Below are positions 48,429 to 57,378 of a stretch of DNA of 64,000 nucleotides, piece after piece. Position numbers and translations under genes: made by a program. The notes beneath the pieces are model-generated. The model saw only the letters and a list, made by a program, of their open reading frames with translations. It was not told the DNA's origin and ran no database searches. Within the stretch, counting starts at the first letter, position 1, and every line of letters begins with the position of its first letter. Origin of the DNA: Nocardia salmonicida NBRC 13393 (GTDB lineage Bacteria; Actinomycetota; Actinomycetes; Mycobacteriales; Mycobacteriaceae); assembly GCF_001613085.1 (NCBI RefSeq), contig NZ_BDBR01000009.1, forward strand, positions 310,001 to 374,000, in the 5' to 3' direction.

Positions 48429-49228
48429 TTTCTTGCCTGCCCGACCTCTGCCTTTGCGGCGATCGCGACCAGATCCAAGCTCGCGTCGATGTCGCCTTCG
48501 CGCAGGTCGAAATCGTCGATGGTGACGGCGGCGACGTCGGCGGTGAGGTCGGCGGGCCACGGCTCACCGGCCAGCGCGCGCTCGATCTGGGCGTCGATGA
48601 ACGACCCACCGTGCTTGGCGTCCAAGGCTTTCAGACTCGCGCCGTGGTGCACGCCCAGCATCTCGGAGACGGTGAACCCGGCCTCGACGAGCAGTTCGGT
48701 CAGCTCGGCGGCACTGAGTTCGCGGGTGTGGAACGGGTTGAGCGGGGTGTCGCGACCGGGGGAGAAGGTGATCCGATTCGGGGTGCTGATCAGCAGCACG
48801 CCGCCGGGGCGGAGCACGCGCAGGCATTCGCGCAGGAACTGTCCCTGGTCCCAGAGGTGTTCGATGACTTGGAAATTCACTACGACGTCGACGGATTCGT
48901 CGTCGAGGGGCAGCGCGGCCAGGTTGCCCTGGATCATCTCCACGCGCGGGTAGCGCGCGCGGACGTGCGCGACGGCGCTCTCGTCGTAGTCCAGACCGGT
49001 GACGCGCTGGGCCACGCCCGCGATCATGTCGGCACCGTAGCCCTCGCCCGAGCCCGCCTCGAGCACGATCTTGTCGGTGCAGCGGTCGAGCAGCCGGGCA
49101 TAGGCGATCTCGTGCCGACGGAACCAGTAGTTCTCCTCGGCGATGCCGGGCACCGTCCGCTCGCCGGTCAACGGCAGTGGTTCATGTGTGGCGGCCACGG
49201 GTGCGGCAGGGATCACAGCCTCGCTCAT
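48425..49228 (-). CDS. SAM-dependent methyltransferase (Rv3030-like)
   Basis: A 267-residue class I methyltransferase: EAGSGEGYG (57-65) is motif I, TGLDYDESAVAHV motif II and LRVLRPGGVLLISTPNR motif III. By position before the GH57 and GT4 genes it matches Rv3030, implicated in methylation of MGLP glucose units. The last bases of its gene overlap the TTG start of the GH57 gene. It is divergent from etfB, with an inverted repeat between. Confidence 0.88.
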   Translation of the reverse strand: MSEAVIPAAPVAATHEPLPLTGERTVPGIAEENYWFRRHEIAYARLLDRCTDKIVLEAGSGEGYGADMIAGVAQRVTGLDYDESAVAHVRARYPRVEMIQGNLAALPLDDESVDVVVNFQVIEHLWDQGQFLRECLRVLRPGGVLLISTPNRITFSPGRDTPLNPFHTRELSAAELTELLVEAGFTVSEMLGVHHGASLKALDAKHGGSFIDAQIERALAGEPWPADLTADVAAVTIDDFDLREGDIDASLDLVAIAAKAEVGQARN

Positions 49229-49289
49229 TGGTCCGAGGTTACTGGTACCGCCGGTTCACGCAGGAGTCAGGGACCTCTTGCGCAGGTAG

Positions 49290-49305
49290 GTTACCCACGA
49301 GTAAC
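49290..49305. promoter_or_regulatory. Inverted repeat GTTAC-N6-GTAAC between methyltransferase and etfB
   Basis: GTTAC (49290-49294) and GTAAC (49301-49305) are perfect arms with a 6-base spacer, in the divergent 187-base gap. It is placed to control etfBA, the methyltransferase unit, or both. The arms resemble TetR-type sites seen near lipid and acyl-CoA genes. Confidence 0.45.
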
Positions 49306-49415
49306 TTAGCGTAGGGTAGTGTTCCGATCTGAGCTAGATATCTCACACGGACGTACGGCTGAGCTCGTGCGGCCCCACCACACACGTGTCCCCAGAAGGA
49401 GGTCGACGAAGACCG

Positions 49416-50201
49416 ATGCCGAACATCGTCGTACTCATCAAGCAGGTCCCCGACACCTGGTCCGAGCGCAAGCTGACCGATGGTGACTACACCCTCGATC
49501 GCGAGGCCGCCGACGCGGTGCTCGACGAGATCAACGAGCGCGCCGTCGAGGAAGCGCTGCTGATCAAGGAGGCTCAGGGCGGTGAGGTCACCGTGCTGGC
49601 CGCCGGTCCCGACCGCGCCAACGAGGCCATCCGCAAGGCGCTGTCCATGGGCGCCGACAAGGCCATCCACATCAACGACCCGGCGATCCACGGCTCCGAC
49701 GCCGTGCAGACCGCCTACGTGCTGGCCGCCGCGCTCGGCCAGGTCGAGGGTGTCGAGCTGGTCATCGCCGGTAACGAGGCCACCGACGGCCGCGCCGGTG
49801 CCGTGCCCGCGATCATCGCGGAGTACATCGGCATCCCGCAGCTGACGCACCTGCGCAAGCTCACCGTCGACGGCGACAAGATCACCGGCGAGCGGGAGAC
49901 CGACGAGGGTGTCTTCAAGCTCGAGGCGTCGCTGCCCGCGATCGTCTCGGTCACCGAGAAGATCAACGAGCCTCGCTTCCCCTCCTTCAAGGGCATCATG
50001 GCCGCGAAGAAGAAGGAAGTTCTGGTCTTCACCCTGGCCGACCTGGGCGTCGACCCGGAGACCGTCGGTGTCGCCAACGCGGGCACCAAGGTCACCAGCG
50101 CCACCCCGAAGCCGGCTCGCACCGCGGGCGAGAAGATCGCGGACGAGGGCGAGGGCGGCAACCAGATCGCGTCCTACCTCATCGGTCAGAAGATCATCTG
50201 A
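49416..50201 (+). CDS. etfB: Electron transfer flavoprotein beta subunit
   Basis: A 261-residue ETF beta subunit that, with EtfA, takes electrons from acyl-CoA dehydrogenases. IVVLIKQVPDTWSERKL is the family start, and VIAGNEATDGRAGAVPAIIA is the signature around the AMP site. AAGGAGG at 49396-49402 lies 13 bases before ATG 49416. It is followed 37 bases later by etfA; the pair equals Rv3029c-Rv3028c. No ETF:quinone oxidoreductase is in the window. Confidence 0.97.
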   Translation: MPNIVVLIKQVPDTWSERKLTDGDYTLDREAADAVLDEINERAVEEALLIKEAQGGEVTVLAAGPDRANEAIRKALSMGADKAIHINDPAIHGSDAVQTAYVLAAALGQVEGVELVIAGNEATDGRAGAVPAIIAEYIGIPQLTHLRKLTVDGDKITGERETDEGVFKLEASLPAIVSVTEKINEPRFPSFKGIMAAKKKEVLVFTLADLGVDPETVGVANAGTKVTSATPKPARTAGEKIADEGEGGNQIASYLIGQKII

Positions 50202-50238
50202 TCCGGCGCCGTCCGAGACTTCTAAGGAGAAAGAACTA

Positions 50239-51195
50239 ATGGCTGAAGTACTTGTGCTCATCGAGCACGCCGACGGTGCCGTGAAGAAGGTCAGCACCGA
50301 ACTGCTCACCGCCGCCCGTGCGCTGGGCGAGCCCAGCGCCGTCGTGACCGGCCCCGCCGGTACCGCCGACAAGCTGGCCGCCGCGCTGGCCGCCGGTGGC
50401 GCCGAGAAGATCTATGTCGCCGAGTCCGACGACATCGAGGGCTTCCTGGTCACCCCGAAGGTCGACGTCCTGGCCGGCCTGGTCGATTCCGCCGCGCCCG
50501 CCGCCGTGCTGGTCGCCGCTTCCGCCGAGGGCAAGGAGGTGTCGGGCCGCCTCGCCGCGCGCATCGGCTCCGGTCTGCTCGTCGACGTCATCGGCGTCAA
50601 GGCCGACGGCACTGCCGTGCACTCCATCTTCGGTGGCGCGTTCACCGTGGAGGCCAAGGCCACCGGCGACGTGCCGGTGATCTCGATCCGTCCGGGCGCC
50701 ATCGAGTCCGCTCCGCAGGCCGGCGCGGGCGAGCAGGTCGTCGTCGAGGTTCCGGCGCAGGAAGACGGCGTCGTGAAGGTCATCTCGCGTGACCCGATCG
50801 TCGGTGGCGACCGCCCCGATCTCGCCGAGGCGAGCATCGTGGTCTCCGGTGGCCGCGGTGTCGGTTCCGCCGACAACTTCTCGGTCGTCGAGGCGCTGGC
50901 CGACTCGCTGGGTGCCGCTGTCGGCGCCTCGCGTGCCGCTGTCGACTCGGGCTACTACCCGGGCCAGTTCCAGGTGGGCCAGACCGGCAAGACGGTCTCC
51001 CCCCAGCTCTACATCGCACTCGGCATCTCCGGCGCCATCCAGCACCGCGCCGGCATGCAGACCTCGAAGACCATCGTCGCTGTCAACAAGGACGAGGAAG
51101 CACCCATCTTCGAGATCGCCGACTACGGCATCGTGGGCGACCTGTTCAACGTCTCCCCGCAGCTGACCGAAGCGGTCAAGTCCCACAAGGGCTGA
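50239..51195 (+). CDS. etfA: Electron transfer flavoprotein alpha subunit
   Basis: A 318-residue ETF alpha subunit. The C-terminal FAD domain is intact: [20 protein letters not shown], then [20 protein letters not shown] and [13 protein letters not shown], the classic FAD-binding signature. AAGGAGA lies ahead of ATG 50239. It partners etfB upstream. A strong hairpin follows the stop. Confidence 0.97.
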   Translation: MAEVLVLIEHADGAVKKVSTELLTAARALGEPSAVVTGPAGTADKLAAALAAGGAEKIYVAESDDIEGFLVTPKVDVLAGLVDSAAPAAVLVAASAEGKEVSGRLAARIGSGLLVDVIGVKADGTAVHSIFGGAFTVEAKATGDVPVISIRPGAIESAPQAGAGEQVVVEVPAQEDGVVKVISRDPIVGGDRPDLAEASIVVSGGRGVGSADNFSVVEALADSLGAAVGASRAAVDSGYYPGQFQVGQTGKTVSPQLYIALGISGAIQHRAGMQTSKTIVAVNKDEEAPIFEIADYGIVGDLFNVSPQLTEAVKSHKG

Positions 51196-51219
51196 TCGCC
51201 ACCCGGTCGATTCGACCCC

Positions 51220-51267
51220 GGCCCGCGAAACCTGTTCCTGCGCCAGCGCAGCCCGGTTTCGCGGGCC
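51220..51267 (+). terminator. Hairpin after etfA
   Basis: GGCCCGCGAAACC (51220-51232) pairs perfectly with GGTTTCGCGGGCC (51255-51267), a 13-base stem. Only a short T-rich stretch follows, so it is a probable but not classical intrinsic terminator for etfBA. Confidence 0.7.
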
Positions 51268-51333
51268 GTTGCCGTTTGCCGATCCGATCGTCAGGCGTGG
51301 CACCGTACTTCGGTGAACGTCGTCGACGGCCGG

Positions 51334-51339
51334 TAGCGT
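51334..51339 (+). promoter_or_regulatory. -10 element (TAGCGT) for a leaderless kinase transcript
   Basis: TAGCGT fits TANNNT and lies exactly 7 bases before GTG 51347, supporting that start codon and a leaderless mRNA. Confidence 0.45.
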
Positions 51340-51346
51340 GCATGGT

Positions 51347-52918
51347 GTGTTGGAATCGGGGGCGGGCTTCGCTGGATATCGGTTGGAACGGGTGCTCGGG
51401 AAAGGGGGGATGGGGACGGTCTATCTGGCCGAGCATCCTCGGTTGCCGCGCAGTGTCGCGCTGAAATTGTTGAATCGGGAGTTCTCTGCCGATCAGGAAT
51501 TGCAGCGGCGGTTCGAGCGGGAGGCTGATGTTGTTGCGCAGCTGGATCATCCGAGCATCGTGGGGGTGTACGACCGTGGCCGCGACGACGGGTATCTGTG
51601 GATCGCGATGCAGTTCATTCGCGGAACCGATGCCGCCACGTGGGATTCGCGTGCGCACGAGTCCGGGGTCACCGCACGCCTGATCGGTGAGACGGCGTCG
51701 GCGCTCGACTACGCCAACCAGCACGGAGTGCTGCACCGCGACGTCAAGCCGGGCAATATCCTGATCGCCGATGCCGAGCACGGCCGCGAAATCCGTGCGG
51801 TACTCACCGATTTCGGGATCGCCCGGGTCGCCACCGCCAATACCCAGCTCACGGCCACCGGTACCTTCACCGCCACCCTCGCCTATGCCTCACCCGAACA
51901 ACTTTCGGGCGAGATCGTCGACCACCGCAGCGACCAGTACTCGCTGGCCTGCACCCTGTTCGCGATGTACGCCGGGCATCCGCCCTACACCGCGACCAAC
52001 CCCGGCCAGGTGGTAGCGGGACACCTGTCGCACCCGGTGCCGCGCCTCACCACGGTCCGAACCGATCTGCCGCCCGCGGTCGACGGCGTCATCGCCCGCG
52101 CGATGGCCAAGCGGCGCGACGAGCGGTTCGGCAGCGCAACGGAATTCACCGATGCGATCCGGGATGCCATCGAGGGTAGGCATGTCGGCGCGCCGACCGT
52201 GCGTCAGCCGTGGACCGACCCCGCGCGCCAGGTCCCAGGATCCGGTGAACACGCGCAGCGACCGTGGACCGATCCCGCCCAGCAGTGGCACGGCTCCGGT
52301 GGACATCCGCAGCAGCCCGCTCTCCCGGCGCATGGTCACGGTGTACGGCAACACAGTCCGCAGGCGCAGGGCTCCGGTGGGCACCTGCAACCGGGCTGGG
52401 GTCGTGCGGAATACGGTGCGCCGGTGGGCGATCCGCGGATGTACCCGATGGCGGGCAATCAGTGGTACCAGGCGCCCGTCGGCGGCCCGGAGCCGTCGAA
52501 AGCCACCGCGTTCTTCGTCGGCATCGTGACGCTGCTCTTCAGTCTGTCGATCGCCGCCTTCCTGGTCTACGGCATCACCGAGACACTTCAGGAGATCGAC
52601 GAGGGCAAGGATCCGAGCGGATCCTTCATGGCGATCGCGATTCTCACGGTCGTCGTCGCGTTCACCGGCATTGGCGCCGTCCTGCTGCTCTGCGCACGCA
52701 CCGCCGGTCGTGTCATGTCGATCATCTCGGCGGTGCTCGTCGGGCTCTTCGCCCTCTTCGGGGTCATCGGGTCTGCAATTGGCGAAGTCTATGCCGCGAC
52801 CGCGGCCGCCGCCGCGGTGTTCGTCCTCGCGGCGGCGTTGGTCGGTTTCGCTGCGTCATCGTCGACCGGGCGCTGGATCCGGTATCGCAAGGCGGTGCGC
52901 GAAAGTCGGTGGCGATGA
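51347..52918 (+). CDS. Membrane Ser/Thr protein kinase with four-helix tail
   Basis: A 523-residue Hanks-type kinase. GKGGMGTVYLA (18-28), catalytic Lys40, HRDVKPGN (130-137), DFG (155-157) and YASPEQL (180-186) show an active kinase domain up to about 265. A Pro/Gln/Gly/His-rich linker (about 275-375) contains QPWTDPARQ and RPWTDPAQQ repeats. The C-terminus has four hydrophobic segments (about 380-505) rather than the usual single helix and extracellular sensor. GTG 51347 gives the common opening MLESGAGFAGYRLERVLG. An earlier in-frame GTG at 51338 would add three residues. The signal sensed is unknown. Confidence 0.88.
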   Translation: MLESGAGFAGYRLERVLGKGGMGTVYLAEHPRLPRSVALKLLNREFSADQELQRRFEREADVVAQLDHPSIVGVYDRGRDDGYLWIAMQFIRGTDAATWDSRAHESGVTARLIGETASALDYANQHGVLHRDVKPGNILIADAEHGREIRAVLTDFGIARVATANTQLTATGTFTATLAYASPEQLSGEIVDHRSDQYSLACTLFAMYAGHPPYTATNPGQVVAGHLSHPVPRLTTVRTDLPPAVDGVIARAMAKRRDERFGSATEFTDAIRDAIEGRHVGAPTVRQPWTDPARQVPGSGEHAQRPWTDPAQQWHGSGGHPQQPALPAHGHGVRQHSPQAQGSGGHLQPGWGRAEYGAPVGDPRMYPMAGNQWYQAPVGGPEPSKATAFFVGIVTLLFSLSIAAFLVYGITETLQEIDEGKDPSGSFMAIAILTVVVAFTGIGAVLLLCARTAGRVMSIISAVLVGLFALFGVIGSAIGEVYAATAAAAAVFVLAAALVGFAASSSTGRWIRYRKAVRESRWR

Positions 52919-52944
52919 GGGGAAGCGACATGCGCGGTGGTCAG

Positions 52945-52950
52945 TAGGGT
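52945..52950 (+). promoter_or_regulatory. -10 element (TAGGGT) for a leaderless APH-like kinase transcript
   Basis: TAGGGT lies 6 bases before ATG 52957, close to the usual leaderless spacing; no Shine-Dalgarno is seen. Confidence 0.35.
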
Positions 52951-52956
52951 GGGTTG

Positions 52957-53943
52957 ATGTCGTTGGGGCGTCTGCCGGTGGTGTTGCCGTCCTCGGTCGA
53001 GGACACGGTTCGCGCTGTGTTCGGGGCTGCCGGGGCACGATGGATCGATGAGTTGCCCGATGTCGTGGCGGGGCTGGCGACTCGGTGGGGGCTGACGGAG
53101 TTCTCCGCGCCGTTCGGTGGCGGAACGCATGCCTATGTCGCGTCCGCGCGGCGCGAGGACGGCGCGTGGGCGGTGCTGAAGGTGCCGATGGTCGACGAGG
53201 AGAACCTCGCCGAGGCCACCGCCCTGCACAGCTATGACGGCGACGGTGCGGTCCGGCTGCTCGATTTCGATCCGGACAGCGGTGCGCTCCTGCTCGAATG
53301 GGCGCGTCCGGGAACGGAATTGCTCACGCAGCCGGGGTTCCCCAGCCTGGAGGGTCGACCGGCGAACGCCGACAAGGTGGCGTTCGCCTGTGGGCTGTAT
53401 CGCCGACTGCGACGACCCCCGACCGCGACTCCTGTCGGCTTCCCGGAACTACCAGAGGTCACCGACATCGTGGTAGGTCTCCGCGCACGCCTGGCCGATC
53501 CGGAACCCGCACTGGCCGAACACATCTCGCCGCTGCTCGGAGAGCGGGTTGCGCACTGGTGTGCCGAATTGAGTGAGCCGACCGGCGAACTGCTGATCGT
53601 CAACCGCGACACCCACCTCGGCAATATCGTTGCCGCCGAACGCGAACCGTGGCTCCTGATCGATCCGAAACCCTGTCTCGGCGAAGCCGCCTTCGACGCG
53701 GGCTTCCTGATCATGATCCAGGTGCAGTCCACGCCGACCCCCGAGCACGCGGGCGCCGTTGTCGCCACGACCGCGCGGCACCTCGATGTGCCGGTCGACC
53801 GCGCGGGCGGCTGGGCCTTCCTGCGCGCGATCGAGGAGATCGTCTGGTCGGTCGAGGACGGCGACGACGAAACTCTGCCACTGCACCTGGCGGTCGCGAC
53901 GGCGCTGGCCGACGATCCATGGCGATCCGGCGTCCCGACCTGA
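52957..53943 (+). CDS. Aminoglycoside phosphotransferase family (PF04655-like) kinase
   Basis: A 328-residue small-molecule kinase of the streptomycin/hydroxyurea phosphotransferase type. VLKVPMVDEE gives the ATP-binding Lys, VNRDTHLGNIVAAERE the catalytic loop (Asp in place of the HxD pattern), and PWLLIDPKPCLGEAAFDAG the metal-binding Asp. In known relatives the enzyme inactivates streptomycin, but most actinomycete copies have no proven resistance role. It lies 38 bases after the Ser/Thr kinase gene and converges with a LysR gene. The acceptor is unknown. Confidence 0.82.
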   Translation: MSLGRLPVVLPSSVEDTVRAVFGAAGARWIDELPDVVAGLATRWGLTEFSAPFGGGTHAYVASARREDGAWAVLKVPMVDEENLAEATALHSYDGDGAVRLLDFDPDSGALLLEWARPGTELLTQPGFPSLEGRPANADKVAFACGLYRRLRRPPTATPVGFPELPEVTDIVVGLRARLADPEPALAEHISPLLGERVAHWCAELSEPTGELLIVNRDTHLGNIVAAEREPWLLIDPKPCLGEAAFDAGFLIMIQVQSTPTPEHAGAVVATTARHLDVPVDRAGGWAFLRAIEEIVWSVEDGDDETLPLHLAVATALADDPWRSGVPT

Positions 53944-53968
53944 ACGGCCGGGCCACACGCGGGGTCGC

Positions 53969-54823
53969 TCACGGTCGGTGCAGAGCGTCCAGCAGGGTCT
54001 GCACGATCGGATTCTCCCTGGCCTCCTCGCGCAGGACAGCCGACACCGGGATGCGCAGGCGGTGGTCGGTGAGGTCGAGGGTGAGCAAACCCTTCGTCGG
54101 GCCCTCGTAGAGGATCGTCCAGGATTCGGGACGGTTGAGCAGTTCCATCGTGGCCGTGTGGTCGGGCGGGATCGGCGGGCCGAAGGTGGGGCCGGTCGGC
54201 AGGTCGGCGAAGGCCGAGCGGATCAGTGTGTGCAACAACACCTGTTCCTGCTCGGGCGGGAGCAGCAGGGGATAGGGGCTCAGATCGGCGAGGGTGACCG
54301 CGCCGCGTCCGGCCAGCGGATGACTGCTCGAGATGGCGATCACCAGGTCCTCGACCCACAGCTGCTCCACCGCGAGACCGGGCTGGTCGACGCTGCCGCG
54401 GATCAGCGCCAGATCGCAGTCACCGTCGGACACCGCCGTGATCCGCTGACGGAACGGTTTGATCACGTACTCGATCTCGGCGTCGGGGTGCGCGGCCCGC
54501 GCGGTGGCGATCGCCGACAGCGACGGCGCGGCGAAAGACATGTTCGCGGCGAGGCGAATGCGCGGGCCGGTGGTGCGCACGGCGGCCCGGATCGCCGATT
54601 CCAGACTCAGCATCTGCTTGGCCAGCGGCAGCAGCCGCAGGGTCGCGTCGGTGGGGACGACGGCGCGGGTGGTGCGCTCGAACAGTTGCGCGCCGAGGTC
54701 ACGTTCCAGTCTCGCGATCTGATGGCTGATCGCGGACTGGGAGATGAAGCAGCGGTTGGCCGCGCGGCTGAAACTGAGCTCCTCGCAGACGGCCACGAAG
54801 TAGGCCAACTGTCGAAGTTCCAC
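53969..54823 (-). CDS. LysR family transcriptional regulator
   Basis: A 284-residue LysR protein. The N-terminal HTH (MELRQLAYFVAVCEELSFSR, then FISQSAISHQIARLERDLGA) is typical, and the remaining PBP2-like effector domain runs from about 88 to 280. It is divergent from the NADH dehydrogenase gene, with an ATA-N11-TAT LysR box 30 bases upstream of its start. It probably controls its own gene and ndh. The co-inducer is unknown. Confidence 0.9.
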   Translation of the reverse strand: MELRQLAYFVAVCEELSFSRAANRCFISQSAISHQIARLERDLGAQLFERTTRAVVPTDATLRLLPLAKQMLSLESAIRAAVRTTGPRIRLAANMSFAAPSLSAIATARAAHPDAEIEYVIKPFRQRITAVSDGDCDLALIRGSVDQPGLAVEQLWVEDLVIAISSSHPLAGRGAVTLADLSPYPLLLPPEQEQVLLHTLIRSAFADLPTGPTFGPPIPPDHTATMELLNRPESWTILYEGPTKGLLTLDLTDHRLRIPVSAVLREEARENPIVQTLLDALHRP

Positions 54824-54852
54824 CAGGTACCTCCCATTGATTAGTTATGCAG

Positions 54853-54869
54853 ATAAGAGTCATCTCTAT
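54853..54869. promoter_or_regulatory. LysR box ATA-N11-TAT with inner AGAG/CTCT repeat
   Basis: ATA (54853-54855) and TAT (54867-54869) are separated by 11 bases, the T-N11-A geometry of LysR sites, and AGAG-TCAT-CTCT inside adds symmetry. It lies between the LysR and ndh genes in an AT-rich stretch. Confidence 0.55.
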
Positions 54870-54968
54870 TATGCGCCCAGGCAGTGGAAACATCTTCGTT
54901 CCGCATCGCGTTTACTCATAGGAAAGGATTTATTACCGATCTGGAACGCGATCTTGGAGCGAGTGATC

Positions 54969-56306
54969 ATGGAACACACAGATGTCGTCATCGTCGGCTC
55001 GGGCTTCGGAGGCCTGGCCGCAGCCAAGCAACTGGCCAAGTCACGAGTCGGTGTCGTGCTGATCTCGAGCACGCCCGAGCACCTGTTCCAGCCGCTGCTC
55101 TATCAGGTGGCGACCGGTGTGCTCGCACCCGAGGAGATCGCGCCGCCGATCAAGAACGTACTGCGCCGCCACCCCGAGATCGACGTCCGCCTCGGCAAGG
55201 TCACGGGCATCGACGCCGACAACGCGGTCCTCACCTACGAGACCGCCGACGGCCCCCGGCAGATCGCCTACGCCTCGATGATCGCCGCCACCGGCGCCAG
55301 CCAGAGCTACTTCGGCCGCGACGACTTCGCCGAGAAGACTTACTCGCTCAAGACCATCGACGACGCTCAGCGCCTGCGCGACCAGATCGCCCACGTGTTC
55401 GCCCTGGCCGAGAACGCCGACGAGGTGACCAGGCACCGGCTGCTCAGCTTCGTGGTGGTCGGCGCGGGCGCGACCGGCGTAGAGGTGGCCGGCCAGATCA
55501 AGGAACTCGCGAAAAGGCACTTCCACCAGCAGGTCTCGGTAACCCTGGTCGAGGGCGCCGATGCGGTGCTGCCGCCCTTCGGCGGAGGGCTCTCGGAATA
55601 CGCGAAGCGCTCGCTCACCGACAGCGGCGTCGAGGTGCTGCTCGGCACCTTCGTCACCGATATCGACGAGGGCAAGGTGACAGTCAAGGACAAGGAGGGC
55701 ATGGAGCGCCGGATCGCCGCCGAGACCGTGGTGTGGTCGGCGGGCGTGCAGGTCGGCGGCTTCGCGACCCTGCTGGCCGAGGCCACCGGCGCCGAGACCG
55801 ACCGCGCGGGCCGCCTCCTGATCAACCCCGACCTGACCGTCGGCGGCCACGCCGACATCTACGCCATCGGTGACATGACCTCGCTCAACGGCTACCCCGG
55901 CCAGTCGCCGGTCGCCATGCAGGAGGGTCGCCACGCCGCCGACATCATCCGTCGCAAGAAGGACGCGGGCACGCCCTTCGTCTACTGGGACAAGGGCAGC
56001 ATGGCCGTGATCAGCCGCTTCAGCGCGGTGGTGAAGCTCAACGAGCGCGTCACGTTCAAGGGCACCATCGCCTGGGCGATGTGGCTGGCCGTGCATCTGA
56101 TGTACCTGGTCGGCTTCCGCAACCGCTTCGCGGCGGTGGCGGGCTGGCTGGTCGCGTTCATCGGAACAGCGCGCCCGGGCTTCGACGAGATCGAGCGCGC
56201 GGAGGTCGATCGTACGAAGGTCGAGCCCGTGAAGGCTGCGCCGGCGAAGGCCGATCGCACGGATGACGCCGCCGAGGTGACCGACAAGGAGCGGGTGCAC
56301 GTCTGA
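54969..56306 (+). CDS. ndh: Type II NADH dehydrogenase (NDH-2)
   Basis: A 445-residue non-proton-pumping NADH:quinone oxidoreductase. The FAD dinucleotide motif VIVGSGFGGLAAA is at 7-19 and the NADH motif VVVGAGATGVEVAG at 162-175; IYAIGDMTSLNGYPGQSPVA completes the FAD site. A hydrophobic C-terminal segment (AWAMWLAVHLMYLVGF) anchors it to the membrane, and a charged Lys/Ala/Asp tail of about 45 residues follows. ATG 54969 is the family-like start, with GGAG about 10 bases before. It is divergent from LysR and ends in a clear terminator. Mycobacteria lack it at this place, so it is an insertion into the conserved block. Confidence 0.95.
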   Translation: MEHTDVVIVGSGFGGLAAAKQLAKSRVGVVLISSTPEHLFQPLLYQVATGVLAPEEIAPPIKNVLRRHPEIDVRLGKVTGIDADNAVLTYETADGPRQIAYASMIAATGASQSYFGRDDFAEKTYSLKTIDDAQRLRDQIAHVFALAENADEVTRHRLLSFVVVGAGATGVEVAGQIKELAKRHFHQQVSVTLVEGADAVLPPFGGGLSEYAKRSLTDSGVEVLLGTFVTDIDEGKVTVKDKEGMERRIAAETVVWSAGVQVGGFATLLAEATGAETDRAGRLLINPDLTVGGHADIYAIGDMTSLNGYPGQSPVAMQEGRHAADIIRRKKDAGTPFVYWDKGSMAVISRFSAVVKLNERVTFKGTIAWAMWLAVHLMYLVGFRNRFAAVAGWLVAFIGTARPGFDEIERAEVDRTKVEPVKAAPAKADRTDDAAEVTDKERVHV

Positions 56307-56319
56307 CCCGGCCCACGAA

Positions 56320-56347
56320 ACAGCCCGCCGAGGAATCGGCGGGCTGT
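56320..56347 (+). terminator. Intrinsic terminator of ndh
   Basis: ACAGCCCGCCGA (56320-56331) and TCGGCGGGCTGT (56336-56347) form a perfect 12-base stem with a GGAA tetraloop, 13 bases after the ndh stop; TGTCGT follows. Confidence 0.8.
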
Positions 56348-56555
56348 TGTCGTCGCGCGACCCTCGAAATACCCGATCGCGCACCGGGTCCAGCGCCGAA
56401 ATCGGGCGTGTTCGGCTAGAAACCCGCAGGTGGGCGAACGATGGGCAGCGGGTCGGTAAACGCCCGGTGTGACCCCCATCTCGTTCACCGAACGGGCATC
56501 GGCACGACACTGAGGTGTCGCTCCGATGCCAGCTCGGGCTGGCTTCATCAGCAGT

Positions 56556-57374
56556 ATGACAATTTCGTCCGTGTTGACCGCCCCGGCGCCGGACTCCGGG
56601 GTGGGGAAATCTCGGTACTCCTTGGTCGTCGCGTCTGATGCCGAGCACCGGGAAGCCGCGCAGCGACTGCGCTACCAGGTGTTCGCCTCCGAACCAGGTT
56701 TCCAGATGCCGGAGAACAGCACCGGCCTCGATGCCGACAGGTTCGACGAGCACTGTGACCACCTGCTGGTTCGGGACGAGTTCTCCGAACAGTTCGTCGG
56801 CTGCTACCGCATGCTGCCGCCGGACAAGGTCGACGCGGCGGGCGGGTACTACACCGCCACCGAGTTCGATCTGACCCAGCTCGATCCCACGGGCAACCGG
56901 ATCGTGGAGATGGGCCGGGCCTGTGTGGTGCCCGATCACCGCAACGGCTCGGTGCTCACCCTCATGTGGGCGGGCATCCTGCACTACATCCAGCTCACCG
57001 GCTACGACTGGGTGATGGGCTGCGTGTCGGTGCCGATGCAGGATTCGCCCACCGATCCGGCCGGGGTGAACGTGCGCGGCGTGCGCGACCAGCTGCTCGG
57101 CCGCCACGCCTGCGACCCCGAGCGTCGCGTGCACCCGTACAACCCGGTGATCGTCGACGGACTCTCGCTCGACCAGATGATCCCGCCGAGTCGTCCCAAG
57201 ATGCCGCCGCTGTTGCGCGGCTACTTACGCCTCGGCGCCGAGATCTGCGGCGAACCGGCACACGATCCCGATTTCGCCGTCGCCGACTTCGTCGCGCTGC
57301 TCGGCATGGAAACCATCAACACCCGGTATCTGGAGCGGCTGCAGAGCGCGGCCGCCAATTTCGACGGGAAGTAA
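56556..57374 (+). CDS. GNAT-fold acyltransferase, OlsB-like (Rv3027c-like)
   Basis: A 272-residue GNAT-fold protein like the L-ornithine N-alpha-acyltransferases (OlsB) that take 3-hydroxyacyl-ACP and also like autoinducer-type N-acylamino-acid synthases. AQRLRYQVFASEPGFQMPEN is the family opening, FDEHCDHLLVRD and VEMGRACVVPDHRNGSVLTL follow the OlsB pattern. Four bases separate it from the OlsA-like gene, the usual OlsB-OlsA pairing for ornithine lipids. The start may be ATG 56526 or 56556. A CGTTC-ACC-GAACG palindrome lies at 56482-56494 in the upstream region. The pair matches Rv3027c-Rv3026c by position. Confidence 0.8.
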   Translation: MTISSVLTAPAPDSGVGKSRYSLVVASDAEHREAAQRLRYQVFASEPGFQMPENSTGLDADRFDEHCDHLLVRDEFSEQFVGCYRMLPPDKVDAAGGYYTATEFDLTQLDPTGNRIVEMGRACVVPDHRNGSVLTLMWAGILHYIQLTGYDWVMGCVSVPMQDSPTDPAGVNVRGVRDQLLGRHACDPERRVHPYNPVIVDGLSLDQMIPPSRPKMPPLLRGYLRLGAEICGEPAHDPDFAVADFVALLGMETINTRYLERLQSAAANFDGK

Positions 57375-57378
57375 AACC

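Noticed and set aside
55041..57134. A 697-codon frame antisense to ndh and the OlsB-like gene
   Set aside because: It crosses a clear intrinsic terminator and two established genes; composition is typical of a shadow.
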